Assembly: GCA_965243185.1 (NCBI GenBank)
Contig: OZ251531.1
Span: 186,001 to 250,000 of the forward strand
Source: CBDBCU01 sp965243185
GTDB lineage: Bacteria; Chloroflexota; Dehalococcoidia; Lucifugimonadales; UBA3495
Direction of reading: 5' to 3'
Length of the DNA: 64,000 nucleotides
Position numbers and translations under genes: made by a program. Under the pieces are notes generated by a model, which saw only the letters and a program-made list of their open reading frames with translations, was not told the DNA's origin and searched no databases. Of the stretch, positions 33,861 through 42,673 are shown in pieces. Every line of letters starts with the position of its first letter. Within the stretch, counting starts at the first letter, position 1.

Positions 33861-34777
33861 GGGCGTGTTGATAAACCCGTTTCTCCTGATTAGATTACCA
33901 GCAACTTAATCAGGAGGGAATAGCTTGGCGCGTAAGATGTTATCCGACCGGCAGTGGGCGCGGCTGGAGCCGGCTTTGCGGGGCGACCCCAAGAAAGGTG
34001 GCCGGCCACCGCTGCAAGCAAATCGGAACACGGTTGAGGGCATCCTGTGGATTGCCCGCACTGGAGCTCCTTGGCGCGACTTGCCCCCGGAGTTTGGGAA
34101 ATGGAACTCGGTGTATCAACGGTTCCGCCGCTGGACTAAAGCCGGCGTCTTTGAGCAGCTGTTCAACAGCTTGGCCGGCGAGCTTCAGTTGGACACCGTA
34201 ATGGTGGATGGGACTTTTGTCAAAGTGCATCAGCACGGGACTGTCGCCCCAAAAGGGGACGCTCCCGCGACCAATCCCGGGTGGCCCAAGCCATCGGGCG
34301 GAGTCGCGGCGGGCTGAATACCAAGGTGGTGGCCTTGGCCGACGCTATGGGGCGACTGGTCAAGTTTGTCCTGCGCCCGGGCAATGCGGCGGAATGCGTG
34401 GTGCTGCCAGATTTGATTGGTGCGGTTGCCACCCAAGAACTGATTGCCGACAAAGCCTATGATACGGACCTGATCCGTAGCTGGTTGGCCGCGGCGGACA
34501 TCCGGCCGGTGATACCTTCCCGGGCCCGGCGGCGACCGCCGGCTTGGCCCGACCCGGCGGTATATGGGTTGCGTCATTTGATTGAAAACCGCTTTGCGGC
34601 CCTCAAGGAGTATCGGGGAATTGCGACGCGCTACTGCAAGTTGGGCGAAATGTACGCGGCAACCCTTTGCTTGGTGGCCACGGTAGTAGCAATGCGGGAA
34701 AAGGAAACCGGCCAGAACCCCGGGGGCTGGCCGGCGGTCAATCGCCAACTGGCACTTTAAGGTTTGTCAACAGGCCC
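33861..34777 (+). mobile_element. IS5/IS427-like element, copy 1
   Basis: 917 bp between inverted ends starting GGGCGTGTTGATAAACC (left) and matching GGGCCTGTTGACAAACC (right, reverse complement). TA is present on both sides (33859-33860 and 34778-34779), as expected for IS427-type TA duplication. Related copies lie at 42674-43385 (opposite strand, cut) and 48370-49284. The right TA belongs to a cargo gene whose other half is at 43386, so this copy is one arm of an inversion. Confidence 0.88.
33925..34760 (+). CDS. IS427-type transposase (two frames)
   Basis: The first frame (33925-34317, MARKMLSDRQWARLEPALRG) has the DUF4096 N-terminal domain and the first DDE Asp in TVMVDGTFVKVHQHG. The second frame reads RSRDQSRVAQAIGRSRGGLNTKVVALAD and carries the later Asp in LIADKAYDTD and Glu in HLIENRFAALKEYRG. 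Joining requires a -1 shift at CCA-AAA-GGG (about 34250). IS427-group transposases normally use such a shift. The product would be about 278 residues. It seems intact and could serve the other copies. Confidence 0.8.
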
Positions 34778-34779
34778 TA

Positions 34780-35163
34780 AAGGAATGGGGGTTTCCCTCG
34801 TCAACTATTGCACCCAAGACTGGAACTTATCTAGGGCTAGAGGAGCCGGACGCCATTGCCCCCAAATTCTTGGAAAGGATTGACCATCAAGCCGCTGATG
34901 GTAAAGAGACTTCGCCAACCCTCGACGAACTCGAAACCGTCCTCCGTAACCTGAAACGGAGCGAGCAACCGTTAGACACTTCCCGTCCTGTGCAGATGGA
35001 CACCACTAATTATCGCCCCCGCTCCCCAAAGCCGGTAATGCCGACGAAGGTGACTGGGAAAAAGGCGTCCTCAAAAACCAGTAATAGAACTAATTGGAAT
35101 CCGGGTGGCAAGCCCCGGAGCCGCAGTATCAAACTTCCAAAGATAACCCAGCGTAAGCGGTAG
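34780..35163 (+). pseudogene. 3' half of a split cargo gene (other half at 43386-43757)
   Basis: The frame has no start of its own: it begins at the IS427 right end with K-E-W-G-F-P-S-S and reads 127 codons to TAG. The middle is acidic/polar (TLDELETVLRNL) and the tail is Lys/Arg/Ser-rich (SRSIKLPKITQRKR). Joined to the codon CTA at 43386-43388 on the other strand it continues the frame exactly, giving a 251-residue protein. The end lies 44 bp before a GGTTCTGT-type terminal repeat at 35209-35232, the boundary of the IS6-like cargo element A. Confidence 0.8.
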
Positions 35164-35208
35164 CCGGCCGGCACTGACGTTTGAGCGACCACTAGCCAAG
35201 TGTTAAAC

Positions 35209-35232
35209 TACCCAGCAAAATGCCACAGAACC
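35209..35232 (+). repeat. terminal inverted repeat of cargo element A, with displaced target duplication
   Basis: CCCAGCAAAATGCCACAGAACC, reading outwards, is the end of an IS6-like element. It is followed by AGCACGGC (35233-35240), the reverse complement of GCCGTGCT at 44660-44667 beside the sister end. After undoing the inversion these are a normal 8-bp direct duplication. Confidence 0.8.
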
Positions 35233-35313
35233 AGCACGGCGCATATCGCCGAAGGATGCCACCAGCCTCGGGGTTGGCGGCACCCAGAGCTTGCTCCAGA
35301 ACGCCCGCAAGGT
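35233..35313 (-). pseudogene. possible 5' fragment of a split ISAs1-like transposase
   Basis: Read on the minus strand towards 35233, the frame R-G-W-W-H-P-S-A-I-C runs into the target duplication. After inversion reversal it continues as A-V-L-S-D-C-R-S-L-Y at 44660 onwards. It looks like the N-terminal region of an ISAs1-family transposase. The upstream part is decayed and the call rests on the continuity. Confidence 0.4.
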
Positions 35314-36171
35314 TTATCCCGCCCGGCACGCCAAAGTTACCCAGTCCTCTTTGAGCCAGACTGTCAAGGCCGTAAAGCCGGCGGCTTGCAGGGCGGCCGC
35401 GGTTTCCTGATATTGTTCCTCGATGATGCCGGAGGCGATGAGTTGTCCGCCGGGACGGAGGGCGGCTAGCAGGTCGGCAGCCCGTTCCCGTACGCCGCGG
35501 GCGGAGATGTTAGCCAATGCCAAGTCAAAGGCAACAGCCGGGGCAATGGGATGCGGCAAGCTGCCTTGAGCCAAGTCAACCTGCGGTCGAATTCCGAGGC
35601 GGCGGAAGTTCTGCTTGGCGGCTTGAATTGCTTGGGGATCGATGTCCAGGGCGGACACCCGGGCGGCGCCGAGTTTGAGGACGGCGATGGTCAGGATGCC
35701 GGAGCCGACGCCCAAATCTAAAACGGTCATTCCCGGCTTGGTCAACTGCTCCATAGCTTGCAGGCAGGTGTAGGTGGTGGGATGGTAGCCGGTGCCGAAA
35801 GCCAAGCCGGGGTCAAGTTCGATGACCAGTTCGCCATCGGCCGCTGCATAGTCAATCCAGGAGGGTTTGATGACCAGCCGCTGGCCGATTTTCAGCAGGT
35901 TGAAGTGGGATTTCCAAGCGTTTTGCCAGTCGGCATCGTTGTCCAGGGGGACGGCGGTCAGTTCACCGATGGGTTCGAGGATGTTGACCAGTTTGACGAC
36001 GATATCGATCTGGGCGTAGCGTTGGCGGGCGTCGCTGGGCAGGTAGGTGCGGAGTTTGATGCGGTCGGCGCCGTCATCCTCCAGCGTCAAGCCGTAGCCG
36101 TAACGCTCGAAGGCAGCGGATATGGGTTCAACATACTCGAAGGGTACGCTGATGCTGATTTCCTGCCACAT
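35314..36171 (-). CDS. prmA: ribosomal protein L11 methyltransferase
   Basis: 285 residues from ATG 36171 (MWQEISISVPFEYVEP, the normal PrmA opening). A TTG at 36183 is a possible earlier start. The N-terminal substrate-binding domain is followed by the SAM domain with FGTGYHPTT, TVLDLGVGSGILTIAVLKLGA and ALDIDPQAIQAAKQN, then LALANISARGV as the NPPY-equivalent. PrmA trimethylates L11. It follows dnaJ by about 20 bp on the same strand, and dnaJ-prmA is a frequent pairing. The pair lies in the inverted segment. Confidence 0.93.
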   Translation of the reverse strand: MWQEISISVPFEYVEPISAAFERYGYGLTLEDDGADRIKLRTYLPSDARQRYAQIDIVVKLVNILEPIGELTAVPLDNDADWQNAWKSHFNLLKIGQRLVIKPSWIDYAAADGELVIELDPGLAFGTGYHPTTYTCLQAMEQLTKPGMTVLDLGVGSGILTIAVLKLGAARVSALDIDPQAIQAAKQNFRRLGIRPQVDLAQGSLPHPIAPAVAFDLALANISARGVRERAADLLAALRPGGQLIASGIIEEQYQETAAALQAAGFTALTVWLKEDWVTLACRAG

Positions 36172-36192
36172 ACGATAAGTCAACCAGCCGGT

Positions 36193-37368
36193 CTAGCCAC
36201 CCAAGGATTCCTTGATGCGGCCAAAGATGCCTTTGTCTTTATCCTTGCCGTCGTCGGTTTCAGCGGCGGCGGTTTCAGTGGCATCTACTGCCGGTTCGGG
36301 CTTGGGGTTAAAGTCCGGGTCAAAGGTCTGGGCCAATTCCTGCAACAGCTGCCGCTGCCGTTTGTTCAGTTTTTGGGGAACCTGCACATCGGCAAAGACG
36401 CGCAGGTCGCCCTTGCGCCCGTTGTTGACATGAGCAATGCCTTTGCCGCGGATGCGGAACTCGGCACCGGGCTGGGTGCCTTGGGGGATTTTGTACGGTA
36501 TGGCATCCCCTTCTAAAGTGGGGATTTCCTTTTCGACGCCCAAGGCCGCTTCGGCCAAGTTCAGCGGCAATTCATAGAGCAGGTCGTAATCCTCGCGGGC
36601 AAAGAAGGCGTGGGGGCGGACGGCCACCTGGATATAAAGGTTGCCCGGGGGGCCGCCGTTGCTACCGGCGTTGCCATCGCCGGTATGTCGCAACGACATT
36701 CCTTCTTGGATGCCGGCGGGGATATTGACTATTGTAGGCCGCCTGCGCCTCTCCCGTCCGCCGCCGCGGCAGTTGGCGCAGGGGACTTCAATAACACTGC
36801 CGCGGCCCCGGCAAGTGGGACATTCAGCGGGTACGCCGAACGCTCCAAGATTGCGGCGCACTTGCCCGTTACCTCGGCAAGTGGAGCAGATGTTGACCTC
36901 CGTACCGGGTTCGTTGCCTTGGCCGGAACAGTGACGGCAGATTTCGATACGGGAAACGGTCACTTCCCGCTCCACGCCGAAGGCCGCTTCCTCGAAGGTG
37001 AGGTTCAACTGCTCGTAAATGTCGCTACCGCGTTGGGGGACATGGGCGCGGCGGCCGGCGGCAGCACCCCAAATAGATTCGAAAATATCCCCGAAGCCGC
37101 CAAAGACATCGAAGCCGTCAAAGGGGCGGTCGAAGCCGCCGCCGGCATTGACCCCGGCGTGGCCGAAGCGGTCGTACTGAGCGCGCTTTTTGGCGTCGGA
37201 CAAAACCTGATAGGCTTCGTTGACTTCCTTGAACTTATCCTCAGCCCCGGGGTCTTTGTTGCGGTCGGGGTGAAACTCCATCGCCTTGCGGCGGAAGGCT
37301 TTGCGAATTTCCTCCTCGGAATCGCGGCGGGAGACGCCCAGAACTTCGTAGTAATCGGTTGGCGGCAT
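36193..37368 (-). CDS. dnaJ: chaperone DnaJ
   Basis: ATG 37368 gives MPPTDYYEVLGVSRR and 391 residues. The frame extends upstream to 37455 but that part overlaps the promoter. Parts in order: J domain with HPD (about residues 34-36), Gly/Phe-rich region, four CxxCxGxG zinc repeats (CRHCSGQG, CSTCRGNG, CPTCRGRG, CANCRGGG), and substrate-binding beta domains. A non-standard acidic/alanine tail (about 30 residues) ends GRIKESLGG. DnaJ stimulates DnaK ATPase and holds unfolded proteins. No dnaK or grpE lies in the window and no CIRCE element is seen. Confidence 0.95.
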   Translation of the reverse strand: MPPTDYYEVLGVSRRDSEEEIRKAFRRKAMEFHPDRNKDPGAEDKFKEVNEAYQVLSDAKKRAQYDRFGHAGVNAGGGFDRPFDGFDVFGGFGDIFESIWGAAAGRRAHVPQRGSDIYEQLNLTFEEAAFGVEREVTVSRIEICRHCSGQGNEPGTEVNICSTCRGNGQVRRNLGAFGVPAECPTCRGRGSVIEVPCANCRGGGRERRRRPTIVNIPAGIQEGMSLRHTGDGNAGSNGGPPGNLYIQVAVRPHAFFAREDYDLLYELPLNLAEAALGVEKEIPTLEGDAIPYKIPQGTQPGAEFRIRGKGIAHVNNGRKGDLRVFADVQVPQKLNKRQRQLLQELAQTFDPDFNPKPEPAVDATETAAAETDDGKDKDKGIFGRIKESLGG

Positions 37369-37426
37369 AGCTAAATCGTCCGATGCTGGGTAGGCCGCCC
37401 GGCAGTCCGGGACAGCAACGGGATTT

Positions 37427-37455
37427 ATTATAATGCAATATCCGGAATTGCTCAA
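37427..37455 (-). promoter_or_regulatory. dnaJ promoter
   Basis: On the minus strand TTGAGC (37450-37455), exactly 17 nt, TATAAT (37427-37432). The leader is about 50 nt and has no obvious ribosome site. Confidence 0.7.
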
Positions 37456-37619
37456 TATGCGCGGATTGCTGTATCAGAGCCTTTTAATTGTCGGAAAATC
37501 AGCTCATGGTGAATGTCCCAAACAACGCCTTGCTCTTTCTGCCGGCTACTTTTGTAAAGAGATACAAGCGTCGGCGCGGAAAATTAAAAGACCCTGATCC
37601 TTCCCCAAAAAAACAAAAC

Positions 37620-37649
37620 TTGCTACCGGTCGGGAAACAGTGATATTAT
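37620..37649 (+). promoter_or_regulatory. promoter of the DUF1800 gene
   Basis: TTGCTA, 18 nt, TATTAT (37644-37649), 48 nt before ATG 37698, divergent from dnaJ. CAAGGAGGA is the ribosome site. Confidence 0.6.
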
Positions 37650-37697
37650 ACCCGCAACTATATTTCCTGACGCTATCCGCTCAAGGAGGATTACTCA

Positions 37698-39101
37698 ATG
37701 GCAGAGCAGGATATTGCCTTGATGGCGCATCTGATGCGGCGGGCCGGTTTCGGCGCCGCTTACCCGGAACTGGAGGCCCGGGCGGCCAAAGGTTACGAAG
37801 CGACGGTCGAGGAACTGCTGAACCCGGAGCAGCACGACAACGGCCTGGAGCTGGACTTGGCGGAACGGTACTTTATCGAGTGGAGTCACCACGTCCGCGG
37901 CGTGCCGGAGTACTTTGCGTGGCGGATGATTAACTCCCGGAGTCAGCTGGAGGAGAAAATGGTGCTTTTCTGGCACAGTATCCTCTGCACGGCGGACGGG
38001 AAGCTCCAGAGCTATCCCTCGGCGTACAACGAACTGGAGATGTTCCGCCGCTGCGGGATGGGGAGTTTCCGGGAGTTGCTGGTGGAGATTTCCCGGGATC
38101 CGGCGATGGTGTATTTCCTGGACAACTGCCTGAGCCACAAGGGGGCGATCAACGAGAACTACGGCCGGGAACTGCTGGAGTTGTTTTCGATGGGCGTGGG
38201 GATGGACGGGCAGTTCAACTATACCGAGGATGATGTGAAGGAGTGTTCCCGGGCTTTTACCGGCTGGACAATCGCCAACGCCATCCCCGGGCAGCCCTAC
38301 GGCCGCTACGCCGCGTCTTTCCTGTATAACCCGGAGGATCACGATACCGGGGAAAAGACTTTCCTGGGGGAAACCGGGAACTTTAATGGGGAGGAGGTCA
38401 TCGACATCATTTGCAAGCAGCCGGCTACGGCTCGTTTCCTCTCCCGCCATCTTTACAGCTACTTTGTGGCGGATGAGCCGGCGGTGCCTTCGTGGATGGA
38501 CACGCCGCCGCAGGATCCGGACACCATCCAAAGGCTGGAGGCGGAGTATTTCCGCTCCGGCTACAATATCCGCAGTATGCTGCGGGTTTTGTTCAACTCG
38601 GCGGCGTTCAAGAACTCGCGCTTTACCAAAATCAAGAGTCCGGTGGAGACGGTGGTGGGCGCGTTCCGGCTGATTGGGGACTGGACGGAGCCGAAGCCCG
38701 GCTTTGAGTATATCTTCGACGAGATGAAGTATATGGGGCAGGAGCTGCTGAACCCGCCGAGCGTCGAGGGTTGGCACACCGGGCGGGAGTGGATTGACGG
38801 CGGGACTTTGGTACACCGCATCAACTTTACCGCCGACCAGGTGGGCAACACGGAGCAGCCGGGCATCCGGGACATTGTGAACCGACTGGCGGCGCAGGGG
38901 GCTACCTTGACGGCGGAGCAGTTGGTAGCAGGCTGTCTGCAATTCCTGGGCCATTATGAAATGCCGGCGGAAACCCGGCAGATGCTGGCGTCCCAAGCGG
39001 CCAAGGACGGGGAACTCTTTACCGACAGTCCCGATTTCCCCCGCCGGGTCGGTTTGATGCTGCAAATGATTGCGGCGACCAAGGAGTACCTGTACGCCTA
39101 G
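37698..39101 (+). CDS. DUF1800 family protein
   Basis: 467 residues with the DUF1800 landmarks: MAHLMRRAGFGA at the start, EKMVLFWHSILCT, the run NENYGRELLELFSMGV, YTEDDVKECSRAFTGW, then LSRHLYSYFVADEP and LLNPPSVEGWHTGREW. DUF1800 genes nearly always precede a DUF1501 gene, as here. The pair is frequent in Planctomycetota, Chloroflexota and marine heterotrophs and probably acts on an extracellular or periplasmic substrate, but the reaction is unknown. No signal peptide is visible on this protein. Confidence 0.93.
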   Translation: MAEQDIALMAHLMRRAGFGAAYPELEARAAKGYEATVEELLNPEQHDNGLELDLAERYFIEWSHHVRGVPEYFAWRMINSRSQLEEKMVLFWHSILCTADGKLQSYPSAYNELEMFRRCGMGSFRELLVEISRDPAMVYFLDNCLSHKGAINENYGRELLELFSMGVGMDGQFNYTEDDVKECSRAFTGWTIANAIPGQPYGRYAASFLYNPEDHDTGEKTFLGETGNFNGEEVIDIICKQPATARFLSRHLYSYFVADEPAVPSWMDTPPQDPDTIQRLEAEYFRSGYNIRSMLRVLFNSAAFKNSRFTKIKSPVETVVGAFRLIGDWTEPKPGFEYIFDEMKYMGQELLNPPSVEGWHTGREWIDGGTLVHRINFTADQVGNTEQPGIRDIVNRLAAQGATLTAEQLVAGCLQFLGHYEMPAETRQMLASQAAKDGELFTDSPDFPRRVGLMLQMIAATKEYLYA

Positions 39102-39216
39102 ACTACGCCTAGACCCTTACACCGAAACTGCGCCGGGTTCCGGCGCAGCCCGGCTTATCCTTACTTATCCCGACTTATCCCGGAGGCGATAAGACAAATC
39201 CGGCAAGGAGCAGGTT

Positions 39217-40356
39217 ATGACGACCAACAAGAAAGACCCCACGCTGGTGGTGCTTCAGTTGTCCGGGGCGTATGACGCCCTGAACACCTTTATCCCCTAC
39301 AGCGATCCCCACTACAAGGATTACCGCCAGGTGCTGAAGGTGGAGCCGGAGCAGGCGCTGGCGGTGGACGATGAGGTGGGGTTTCACCCCTATATGGCGC
39401 CGATCAAGGACCTGTATGACCAAGGCAAGGTGGCGGTCATTCAGGGCATTGGCTACCCCAACCCCATCCGGTCGCACTTCCGGTCGATGGACATTTGGCA
39501 CACGGCCGAGCCGGAAAAGATGATTACCGACGGCTGGCTGGGCCGGGCGATTCGGGAAATCGACCCCAACAAGGAGAATATCCTGACGGCGGTCAACTTC
39601 GGGCGGGGCTTGCCGCGGGCATTGGCGGCGCCGGGGGTGTCGGTGGCGTCGGTGGGCAATCTGGAAAATTACGGGGTGCTGACCGGCATTGACGATAGCG
39701 AGCAGCGGCTGGACGCTCTGGATATTTTCGCCCGGATGTATTCGCCGATGCTGGGTTCCGGGCCGGTCAGCGATTACCTGTCGCAAACCGGGCTGGACGC
39801 GCTGAAGGGGGCGGACATTCTGAATACGGCTCCGGAGAAATACTCCTCCGGCGTGGAGTATGGCGGCGATCCCTTTTCGCAGTGGGTCAAGAATGTGGCG
39901 CAGGTGCATCTGGCGGATTTCGGGACGCGGATTCTTTACACCGGCTTGAATCCGGGGGCCTTTGACACCCACGCCAATCAGAACACCGCCTTTCCCAAGC
40001 TGTGGAGCGAGGTCAGCAATGCGGTGAGCGATTTTTACGCCGACTTGAAGGAGCATAACGCCAACGAGGAAGTGGTGATGCTGCTCTTTACGGAGTTCGG
40101 GCGGCGGGTGCAGGAAAACGGCTCCGGCACGGATCACGGTTCGGGCAGCGTGGCTTTTGTCATCGGCGATGCGGTGAAGGGCGGCCTTTATGGGGAGTAT
40201 CCTTCGCTGGAGCCGGGCAAGCTGGACGAGGGCGATTTGCGGTGGAACAACGATTTCCGCAGCACTTACGCCACGCTGCTGGAGCAGTGGCTGGGTCTGG
40301 ACGCGCAGCCGATCCTAGGCGGTCAGTTCGAGCAGTACGATTTCATCCGCCGCTAA
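39217..40356 (+). CDS. DUF1501 family protein
   Basis: 379 residues: LVVLQLSGAYDALNTFIPY near the start, then FHPYMAPIKDLYDQGKVAVIQGIGYPNPIRSHFRSMDIWHTAEP. FDTHANQ and MLLFTEFGRRVQENGSGTDHGSGSVAFVIGD near the end are the DUF1501 signatures (alkaline phosphatase-like metal-binding fold). In most members the start reads L-x-G-G-x-D. Here it is LSGAYD, a variant of the metal site. There is no Tat signal, although many homologues have one. Partner of the DUF1800 protein. Confidence 0.93.
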   Translation: MTTNKKDPTLVVLQLSGAYDALNTFIPYSDPHYKDYRQVLKVEPEQALAVDDEVGFHPYMAPIKDLYDQGKVAVIQGIGYPNPIRSHFRSMDIWHTAEPEKMITDGWLGRAIREIDPNKENILTAVNFGRGLPRALAAPGVSVASVGNLENYGVLTGIDDSEQRLDALDIFARMYSPMLGSGPVSDYLSQTGLDALKGADILNTAPEKYSSGVEYGGDPFSQWVKNVAQVHLADFGTRILYTGLNPGAFDTHANQNTAFPKLWSEVSNAVSDFYADLKEHNANEEVVMLLFTEFGRRVQENGSGTDHGSGSVAFVIGDAVKGGLYGEYPSLEPGKLDEGDLRWNNDFRSTYATLLEQWLGLDAQPILGGQFEQYDFIRR

Positions 40357-40447
40357 ACCGGCGGTTGGCCTTACCGAAACCAACGGCGTGTTCCGTCCGG
40401 CGGTTCTACATACCGGCCGGGCGGGATACGCCCTTAGCGAGGCAGCG

Positions 40448-41497
40448 ATGACCAGTGTAATGACGGCGCCGACGGTAGCGCCGATAACTTATCAGACTTC
40501 CCACACCATCGGGAGGCAGGAGCTGCGCGGCGGCAATGGGTTTTATCATCCGGTTTCCCTGGCCCGGGGCGAAGGGGATTTGCTCTATGTGCTGAGCCGC
40601 GGCACGGAAACGCCGGCGCTGTTTCCCTGCAAGCGGGTTACGATCTGCACCATCGAGGAGGAATTGGTGGGGCAGTTCGGGGAAAAGGTTCACCCGGAGG
40701 ATGCCGACGAAACGGCGCCGGCCGGCGTCTTTTTCTGGCCGACGGCGGTGGCTCTGGACAGTCGGGGCAAGGCCTATGTGGCCGACGAGTGGCTGAACCG
40801 CATTACCGTTTTTAACAAGGACGGGGAATGCGTAGGCAAGTGGGGGATGCAAGGCAGCGGCGAGGGGCAATTCGACCGTCCTTCCGGGCTGGCTTTTGAC
40901 GCTAACGATAACCTCTATCTGGTGGACAGCCGCAACAGCCGGGTGCAGGTTTTTGATACGGCCGGCAAGTTTCAGTTTGCCTTTGGCAGTTTCGGCAGCG
41001 GCGCCGGTCAGTTCAATATGCCTTGGGGCATCACCATTGACCGGGAGGGCGATGTGTTCGTTGCCGATTGGCGCAATGACCGGATCCAGAAGTTCAGCGG
41101 CGACGGGGAGTTTCTGCTGAAGTTCGGGCAGTCGGGGAACGGGCCGGGGAAGTTCAATCGTCCGACCGGGGTAGCGGTGGACCGGGACGGGTTGATTTAT
41201 GTAGCCGATTACAAGAATGACCGGGTGCAGGTTTTTACGCCCGGCGGCGACTACATTACGCAGCTGACCGGGGACGCCGGCTTGTCGCAGTGGGGGCGGG
41301 AACGGGTCGCTTTGGATCCGTCCATCGTCCGGGGGCGGGAAATTGCCCAGGATTTGCCGGAACGGGAACGCCGTTTCCAGGGGCCGATTGCGGTGGCGGT
41401 GGATGGGGACAACCGGGTGTTTGTGGCGGAAGTGGCCCGGCATCGGGTACAGGTTTTCCGTAAGCAGTCGCCCTTGTTCCAGGGGCTGCCGCTCTAA
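40448..41497 (+). CDS. NHL-repeat beta-propeller protein
   Basis: 349 residues from ATG 40448 (GAGG upstream). Six NHL-type blades repeat the pattern F-x-P-x-G-I/V-A-x-D-x-x-G-x-x-Y-V-A-D-x-x-N-x-R-V-Q-V-F. Examples are FDRPSGLAFDANDNLYLVD and FNRPTGVAVDRDGLIYVAD. Such propellers bind proteins, RNA or small ligands, and secreted ones act as lyase-like enzymes. No signal peptide is seen. It lies 92 bp after the DUF1501 gene and likely belongs to the same unit. Confidence 0.9.
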   Translation: MTSVMTAPTVAPITYQTSHTIGRQELRGGNGFYHPVSLARGEGDLLYVLSRGTETPALFPCKRVTICTIEEELVGQFGEKVHPEDADETAPAGVFFWPTAVALDSRGKAYVADEWLNRITVFNKDGECVGKWGMQGSGEGQFDRPSGLAFDANDNLYLVDSRNSRVQVFDTAGKFQFAFGSFGSGAGQFNMPWGITIDREGDVFVADWRNDRIQKFSGDGEFLLKFGQSGNGPGKFNRPTGVAVDRDGLIYVADYKNDRVQVFTPGGDYITQLTGDAGLSQWGRERVALDPSIVRGREIAQDLPERERRFQGPIAVAVDGDNRVFVAEVARHRVQVFRKQSPLFQGLPL

Positions 41498-41614
41498 CCC
41501 TAAAAGCGGGGGCATCAGCTATAAGGATGTTCTGGCCGCCATTCCCCATTGCTTGGGGGATGGCGGTTGATTATGGGGGGGATGGCGTGGGGGATGGGTA
41601 ACCCCAAACAAAGG

Positions 41615-41645
41615 CCGTCCTTCTCCAAACAATGGGGAAGGACGG
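41615..41645 (+). terminator. possible terminator after the NHL gene
   Basis: CCGTCCTTCTCC pairs with GGGGAAGGACGG around a short loop. The T-run after it is poor. Confidence 0.4.
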
Positions 41646-42061
41646 TTAAGGGTTTCCCGGGGGAAACTTACCTGACTGGGGCAAGCTGCCGGGCTACTGA
41701 GGGTTAGCGGCGGCGGACGCGTTTGGTACAGACGCAGCTCCTGGTGTGGCTTTCCCGGGCTTTCATGACAAACAAGGTGTGATTTACCGAACCAGAATAA
41801 CGGTCGCTATGTTTCTGCCGGGCGTAAAACCAGCCGTGGTAGTCCCCACTATCATTGTTCGGCTGCCGGTGCCGCCTTCGCGGTTATGGCCGGGGTCGAA
41901 ATCGGCGTTGCCATCGACATACTTCCCGCCCTTAGCCTGGCAGGCGGGGGTGGCCCGGGCTTCCGCCATCGGAGCCAGTCGGCTTCGCCAATGGCAGTCC
42001 CGGGAGATTGACGGGGTGGATCACCAAGCTGGTCGGTCCAGCGGTCCAGATGCCGATTCGC
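41646..42061. other. non-coding or decayed stretch before the cargo mini-elements
   Basis: No gene is supported here. A minus-strand frame (41784-41969) encodes GGKYVDGNADFDPGHNREGG and another frame carries KPTGSDGGSPG. They may be two pieces of one frameshifted gene cut by the element at 42062. Neither has a ribosome site. Confidence 0.4.
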
Positions 42062-42230
42062 GGTTCTGTAACATTTTGCTGAGGGGTGATTGGATGTGGG
42101 CGTGGAGTTGCCGGGAGCGCGGTCGGACTTGCTACTACGATATGACCACCGATGAGTTGGTGTGCTACCAATGCGGACACCGCCGCAAGGTGCAACGGCA
42201 ACCTTCCCCCCAGCAAAATGATACAGAACC
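42062..42230 (+). mobile_element. 169-bp mini-element with IS6-like ends (MITE-like)
   Basis: The left end GGTTCTGTAACATTTTGCTG at 42062 and the inverted right end at 42207-42230 bound 169 bp. Only a short zinc-ribbon ORF is inside and there is no transposase. The ends match those of the cargo elements A and B, so it could be mobilised by their transposase. No clear 8-bp duplication flanks it. Confidence 0.7.
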
Positions 42231-42327
42231 GGGGTGGGTTCTGTATCATTTTGCTGGGGGGAAAGTTACACCGGCAACTAGCCCGGTAGAATCTCCCGGT
42301 TATATACCGGACGAAACTCCCCGCTGA
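42094..42327 (+). CDS. mini zinc-ribbon protein in the 169-bp element
   Basis: ATG 42094 follows GAGGGGTGAT. The first 35 residues form a complete four-Cys ribbon (C6, C13, C25, C28: CRERGRTC then LVCYQCG) with a basic tail HRRKVQRQ. The frame then runs through both terminal repeats to 42327, so the natural C-terminus was probably changed by the second element. Possible DNA-binding cargo protein. Confidence 0.45.
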   Translation: MWAWSCRERGRTCYYDMTTDELVCYQCGHRRKVQRQPSPQQNDTEPGWVLYHFAGGKVTPATSPVESPGYIPDETPR

Positions 42328-42673
42328 ACATATCCGCCGCCTCACCGATAATTCGCAGCGGCGGGATGTCGCCGCACCACCGCGTCTCCTCGGCGTGTTC
42401 CTTTTCAGCCCAAAGGTCGGCAAACGCCAAGTACTCGGCGATGATGGTATCCCATTGGTAGGGATTGTCACCCCAAAGGGTCAATAGCAAGTTCCAATCC
42501 AGCTCCTGCCACTTCTTCGGCAGATGGGAACCGTAAATAACGGCGCCGCCGGCCCCCAAAGTGATGTCGCAGTCGGCGTGTTCCCGCACATCTTGCAAGA
42601 TGACGGTCAACCTCTCCCGGGTCTCATTTGTCATTACCTACCTCCGTTTCCCCCAGCAAAATGATACAGAACC
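42237..42673 (-). mobile_element. 437-bp cargo mini-element with IS6-like ends
   Basis: GGTTCTGTATCATTTTGCTG at 42237 and its inverted copy ending at 42673 enclose a single gene and no transposase. It has cut the IS427 copy on its right. Flanking bases are GGGGTG (left) and CGCACCCC (right), i.e. inverted rather than direct copies, which suggests replicative transposition with rearrangement. Confidence 0.75.
42278..42634 (-). CDS. hypothetical cargo protein, 118 residues
   Basis: GGAGG lies 6 nt before ATG 42634. The protein is acidic, with an N-terminal helix (ERLTVILQDVREHAD), AGGAVIYGSHLP, and a Trp-rich middle (WQELDWNLLLTLWGDNPYQWDT). YLAFADLWAEKEHAEETRW follows. It fills the mini-element almost end to end. 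No family is recognised. Being the only gene between mobile ends, it is an obvious candidate for a defence, toxin or regulatory cargo. Confidence 0.65.
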   Translation of the reverse strand: MTNETRERLTVILQDVREHADCDITLGAGGAVIYGSHLPKKWQELDWNLLLTLWGDNPYQWDTIIAEYLAFADLWAEKEHAEETRWCGDIPPLRIIGEAADMFSGEFRPVYNREILPG

